Positions 32,580 to 35,165 of a stretch of 35,165 nucleotides of DNA are shown here, in pieces (positions within the stretch are counted from its first letter, which is position 1; every line of letters starts with the position of its first letter). The notes beneath the pieces were generated by a model, which saw nothing but the letters and a program-made list of their open reading frames with translations, was not told where the DNA came from and made no database searches. Where the stretch lies: contig CALUIJ010000052.1 of NCBI GenBank assembly GCA_944320675.1, positions 1 to 35,165 on the forward strand. Reading direction: 5' to 3'. The stretch is from an uncultured Prevotella sp. (GTDB lineage: Bacteria; Bacteroidota; Bacteroidia; Bacteroidales; Bacteroidaceae). Made by a program: the position numbers and the translations under genes.

Positions 32580-34133
32580 TTATTCTGTAACGAACGTAGT
32601 TACCGACCTCGGCGCGAGCGTCGTCTGCCCGGCGGTTGAACCTATGGGCATTAGGCTTTCGCCTGACACGTCAGACGTGCGGTACATCGTCCAAGTGTGC
32701 GTACTGCCGTCGCCCATGGCGACGTTGAACGGCTTTATGGCTTCAGAATAGTTGATGGCCACAATCACCCAACGGCCGTCCTTATTGCGGTAGGCCGAGC
32801 ACATCACGCCGTTGACATCGTTGCAGCCATCGGCCACAACGGCACCGTCGGCCGAATAAGCCTCCATGTCGTAGCGCACGGCTCCCGGACGGACAAAGCG
32901 GCTGTAATTGCCGAGCGTCCACATAAGCTTGGAATCTACGGCGTAGCCGGTCTTCATGTCGTCAACAGTATAAGCGCGGATAAGACCGTCCTTATAATCG
33001 CCGCCGACCGAACGCCACCACGACCAGCTGCGCGCGTTGGCGTCAACAAGGTCGCTATGGATTACACGAGCCACGTAAAGAGCCGTCTTCATGCCGAAAT
33101 CGTAACCTCCGCCACCGCCTATTTCCTCGTCGTTGCCCATGATGCAAATCTCAGTCTGCCAGAAGTCTATGCCGTACTTGCGGACGGAATCGCGCAACGC
33201 CCGGCGGATTTTGCGCATGTAGTCGAGCGGGGTGTTGGTCCAATAGCTGTGGGCGGCAATGAGCGGCAACACGTTCTTGCACTTGCCAACGTACGTGTCG
33301 GCACTGTCGGGCGAGAAGAGCGAACTAAGCTCGAAGGCGCGTTGCCAGTCGGTCATGTGCGTGCCAAGCAGACAGCGGTAGTCGCTGCTCTCGTTCACAA
33401 TAATCTTGGTCGAGAGCTTGCGCTTGCTGATTTGCTTGTCAAGCTCGCGCGCCACGCGCGCCACCTCGCGGCTCGTGGCCGGCGTGCCCTCCTGCTTCGG
33501 GCCGAGCCAGTTCCAATGACCGTCAGGTTCATTAAGCGGACTTACGTAGTCGATGTGCAGGCCGTGGTGTTTATCCAGTCCTTCGATTGACGCGGCGATG
33601 TATTTGGCAAAATCGTCATAGCAGTCATCACGCAGGTTGAGCGTGCCGCCGCGGCCGGTGTTGGTGGCAAGGCCGTTCTGGGTGAAGAATACGGGCGGCG
33701 AGTTGAGGAAAGCCAACAGGTAAGGCACGCCGCGCTCCTTGGCCAACTGCAGGAAGCGGCGCTGCCCCTCCTGCTTCGACCAGTCGTAAGTGCCGTCGGC
33801 GTTAAGGAAGCATTCAGTGCGCGTAGACGGCTGAATCTGCGCCTTGTCACCCTGTTCCTCGCTTCCGGCTCCGAGATTGAAGCGCCATATCGACAAGCCT
33901 ATGCCCTTGGGCTTGCCGGCGGCGTCGTTATCGGTGGAGAACAGCCAGTCGGCAACCTTGCGCTGCTCGCTCTCAGGCCAAAGGCCAATGTATTTCATGC
34001 TCCAGGCATCCGACGCCCCGAAATGCTCGACGGTCTGCTCCGGACTGCCGGTGTCAACCTTAAACGTAGTGGCAACGCCGGTGGTGTTGCCCGCCAACGC
34101 TGCCGCAAGGAATAATGTAGGTATTAATGTCAT
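32580..34133 (-). CDS. Secreted GH30-family glycanase (possible endo-beta-1,6-galactanase)
   Basis: A 517-residue protein with a short hydrophobic leader lacking a basic n-region (about 1-20); a stop just upstream rules out an earlier start. The TIM barrel has acid/base Glu202 in SPLNEPDGHWNW and nucleophile Glu328 in WQTEIC, and a C-terminal beta-sandwich follows. Extended acid/base contexts of this type (PLNEP..W..) resemble GH30 endo-beta-1,6-galactanases, which would suit the GH35, GH43, GH51 and GH127 partners, but glucosylceramidase- or xylanase-type GH30 cannot be excluded. It follows another GH30 gene after 224 bp and is itself followed by a terminator-like hairpin. Confidence 0.9.
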   Translation of the reverse strand: MTLIPTLFLAAALAGNTTGVATTFKVDTGSPEQTVEHFGASDAWSMKYIGLWPESEQRKVADWLFSTDNDAAGKPKGIGLSIWRFNLGAGSEEQGDKAQIQPSTRTECFLNADGTYDWSKQEGQRRFLQLAKERGVPYLLAFLNSPPVFFTQNGLATNTGRGGTLNLRDDCYDDFAKYIAASIEGLDKHHGLHIDYVSPLNEPDGHWNWLGPKQEGTPATSREVARVARELDKQISKRKLSTKIIVNESSDYRCLLGTHMTDWQRAFELSSLFSPDSADTYVGKCKNVLPLIAAHSYWTNTPLDYMRKIRRALRDSVRKYGIDFWQTEICIMGNDEEIGGGGGYDFGMKTALYVARVIHSDLVDANARSWSWWRSVGGDYKDGLIRAYTVDDMKTGYAVDSKLMWTLGNYSRFVRPGAVRYDMEAYSADGAVVADGCNDVNGVMCSAYRNKDGRWVIVAINYSEAIKPFNVAMGDGSTHTWTMYRTSDVSGESLMPIGSTAGQTTLAPRSVTTFVTE

Positions 34134-34357
34134 CGTGTTATGATGTTATCAGATTTAAATGTCTTACGGCCGCAAAGCCGGCATGCGACGGTGTTGCACG
34201 CCGGCCTCACGTCCGCAACGGTTCGCGGTTGTATGATTGCATGGCTCTGGGCGGCCGTTAAATGGTATAGGCCATCACCACATTGAATACGACTAAGAAC
34301 ACTTATTAAGTAAAGGCGTGCCGCCCGGCCGCCACACAACCACACTTCATGCGAATG

Positions 34358-35165
34358 TCAGTTAAGATTATAAACAATGGTGGCCACCGAGCGCGCCGGT
34401 ACGACCGTAAGCATCTCACTGCCGACTTCGCGCAGGTCGCGGCCTTCCGACGTGATGTACTCTACGGCGTCAGAAGCCGTGACACCTCCCGAAATGGTGT
34501 TCTCCACCTTTACCGACTCTTTCTTGAGATTGACGTAAACCACTACGAGCTTGTCGTTCCCGGGCGACACATAGGCTGAAACGAGGAAGTCGCTGCCCTG
34601 CTCGGCCGGCGTTGCGGCCACGCGCCTGTAACCCGGACGGATGAACAGGCTGTAATTGCCAAGTACCCAAAGGTTCTTTGAAGCCGTGTAAGTGCCGCCT
34701 TCGTCCAGGTCGCCGTAGTCGCCGCCAGCCGGTGTGAGGCGTATCAGGTAGAAACGGCTCTTCTGGCTCCAACGCTCGCGCTCGCATGTAGTCCAATACG
34801 ACCAAGAGGTCACGTTGGCTACGGTGAGGTCGGTGTGGATAACCTGTGCCATGGCCAAGGCCAGGTCCATGTAAGACGCATTGTCGTAATTGCTTATGCC
34901 TTCATACTTCTCGCTCATCATGCACCACTCCGTCTGGTACAGGCTCAAGCCGCGCGCCTTGGCGGCATCGGCCACTTTCGCACGAGTTGTCTGCAGCTCG
35001 TTCCACGACGTGTCGAGCCAGTAGCTGTGGGCGCAAACCATGCTTGGCACATGCGCCAGGTCGCCAATGTAGTTGGCTGACGCAGGGTCGAAGAAATTGC
35101 TGATTACGTTGCCACGGCCTTCATCGCCGCCGCTCTCGTAAAGATAGTTCCATGCTCCGGCCTCG
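34358..35165 (-). CDS. Second GH30-family protein, C-terminal part (cut by window edge)
   Basis: The minus-strand frame is open from the right edge to the TAA at 34358, giving about 268 residues. The visible nucleophile region LYQTEWCMM and the C-terminal beta-sandwich start (NLWVLGNYSLFIRPGYRRV) parallel the neighbouring GH30 (KLMWTLGNYSRFVRPGAVRY). The acid/base half lies outside the window. An internal GTG at 35050 is not a plausible start because homology extends upstream of it. It may target a different linkage or chain end from the full-length GH30. Confidence 0.85.
   Translation of the reverse strand, partial: EAGAWNYLYESGGDEGRGNVISNFFDPASANYIGDLAHVPSMVCAHSYWLDTSWNELQTTRAKVADAAKARGLSLYQTEWCMMSEKYEGISNYDNASYMDLALAMAQVIHTDLTVANVTSWSYWTTCERERWSQKSRFYLIRLTPAGGDYGDLDEGGTYTASKNLWVLGNYSLFIRPGYRRVAATPAEQGSDFLVSAYVSPGNDKLVVVYVNLKKESVKVENTISGGVTASDAVEYITSEGRDLREVGSEMLTVVPARSVATIVYNLN

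Overview
The window looks like a chromosomal segment of a Bacteroidales bacterium, most likely a Prevotellaceae member. The evidence is the many promoter-like TAnnTTTG boxes, the A-rich leaders in place of strong Shine-Dalgarno sites, the Bacteroidetes-type gene families, and a dense set of periplasm-directed glycoside hydrolases. Coding GC is fairly high; the AT-rich exceptions are 2.5-3.6 kb (toxin-antitoxin) and part of the glycosyltransferase block.

Region 1 (1-2.5 kb) holds housekeeping genes. An ABC-F ATPase (cut by the window edge) lies 7 bp behind the GTPase engB on the minus strand; divergent from them is a secreted DNA/RNA non-specific nuclease lipoprotein. A strong hairpin follows the nuclease. 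Region 2 (2.5-3.6 kb) is AT-rich: a repeated palindromic promoter module, a possible small broken gene, and a VapBC-like antitoxin/PIN toxin pair. Region 3 (3.6-10.3 kb) is a surface-glycan island: two tandem paralogous GT-A glycosyltransferases, a GT4 enzyme and a Stealth-family sugar-phosphate transferase on plus, converging on a minus operon of an LpxL-like acyltransferase, a second Stealth protein and a GT92-like transferase. Region 4 (10.3-12.4 kb) holds truA and a DMT-type permease, separated by a long imperfect inverted repeat.

Region 5 (12.4 kb to the end) is a plant-glycan utilisation locus. A divergent AraC regulator and sugar-porter MFS transporter share a control region with repeated TACAT elements. 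They are followed by a plus operon of a DUF5107/TPR protein of unknown function and a secreted GH2. These converge on a minus-strand series, in transcription order: GH30 (cut by the window edge), GH30, GH35 with a discoidin-like domain, tandem-domain GH43, single GH43, GH51 with a GH43-like N-terminal appendage, and GH127. Together the families suit stripping of arabinose and galactose from an arabinogalactan- or arabinan-type polysaccharide in the periplasm, with import of free sugars by the MFS protein. No SusC/SusD pair lies inside the window.

The intergenic DNA carries several repeat families that the genes do not explain: (a) a ~67-bp palindromic promoter module at 2.6 kb and, inverted, at 32.5 kb; (b) degenerate octamer arrays (GGTTNTNN) at 8.3, 21.7 and 29.6 kb; (c) AAAGACSGTCTTT palindromes at 15.2, 23.9 and 32.3 kb; (d) a GAAGAAT/AAAAGTG inverted repeat at 11.3 kb. 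Start codons were moved downstream for truA, the MFS transporter, the DUF5107 protein and GH127 where promoter position or a signal peptide argued for it.
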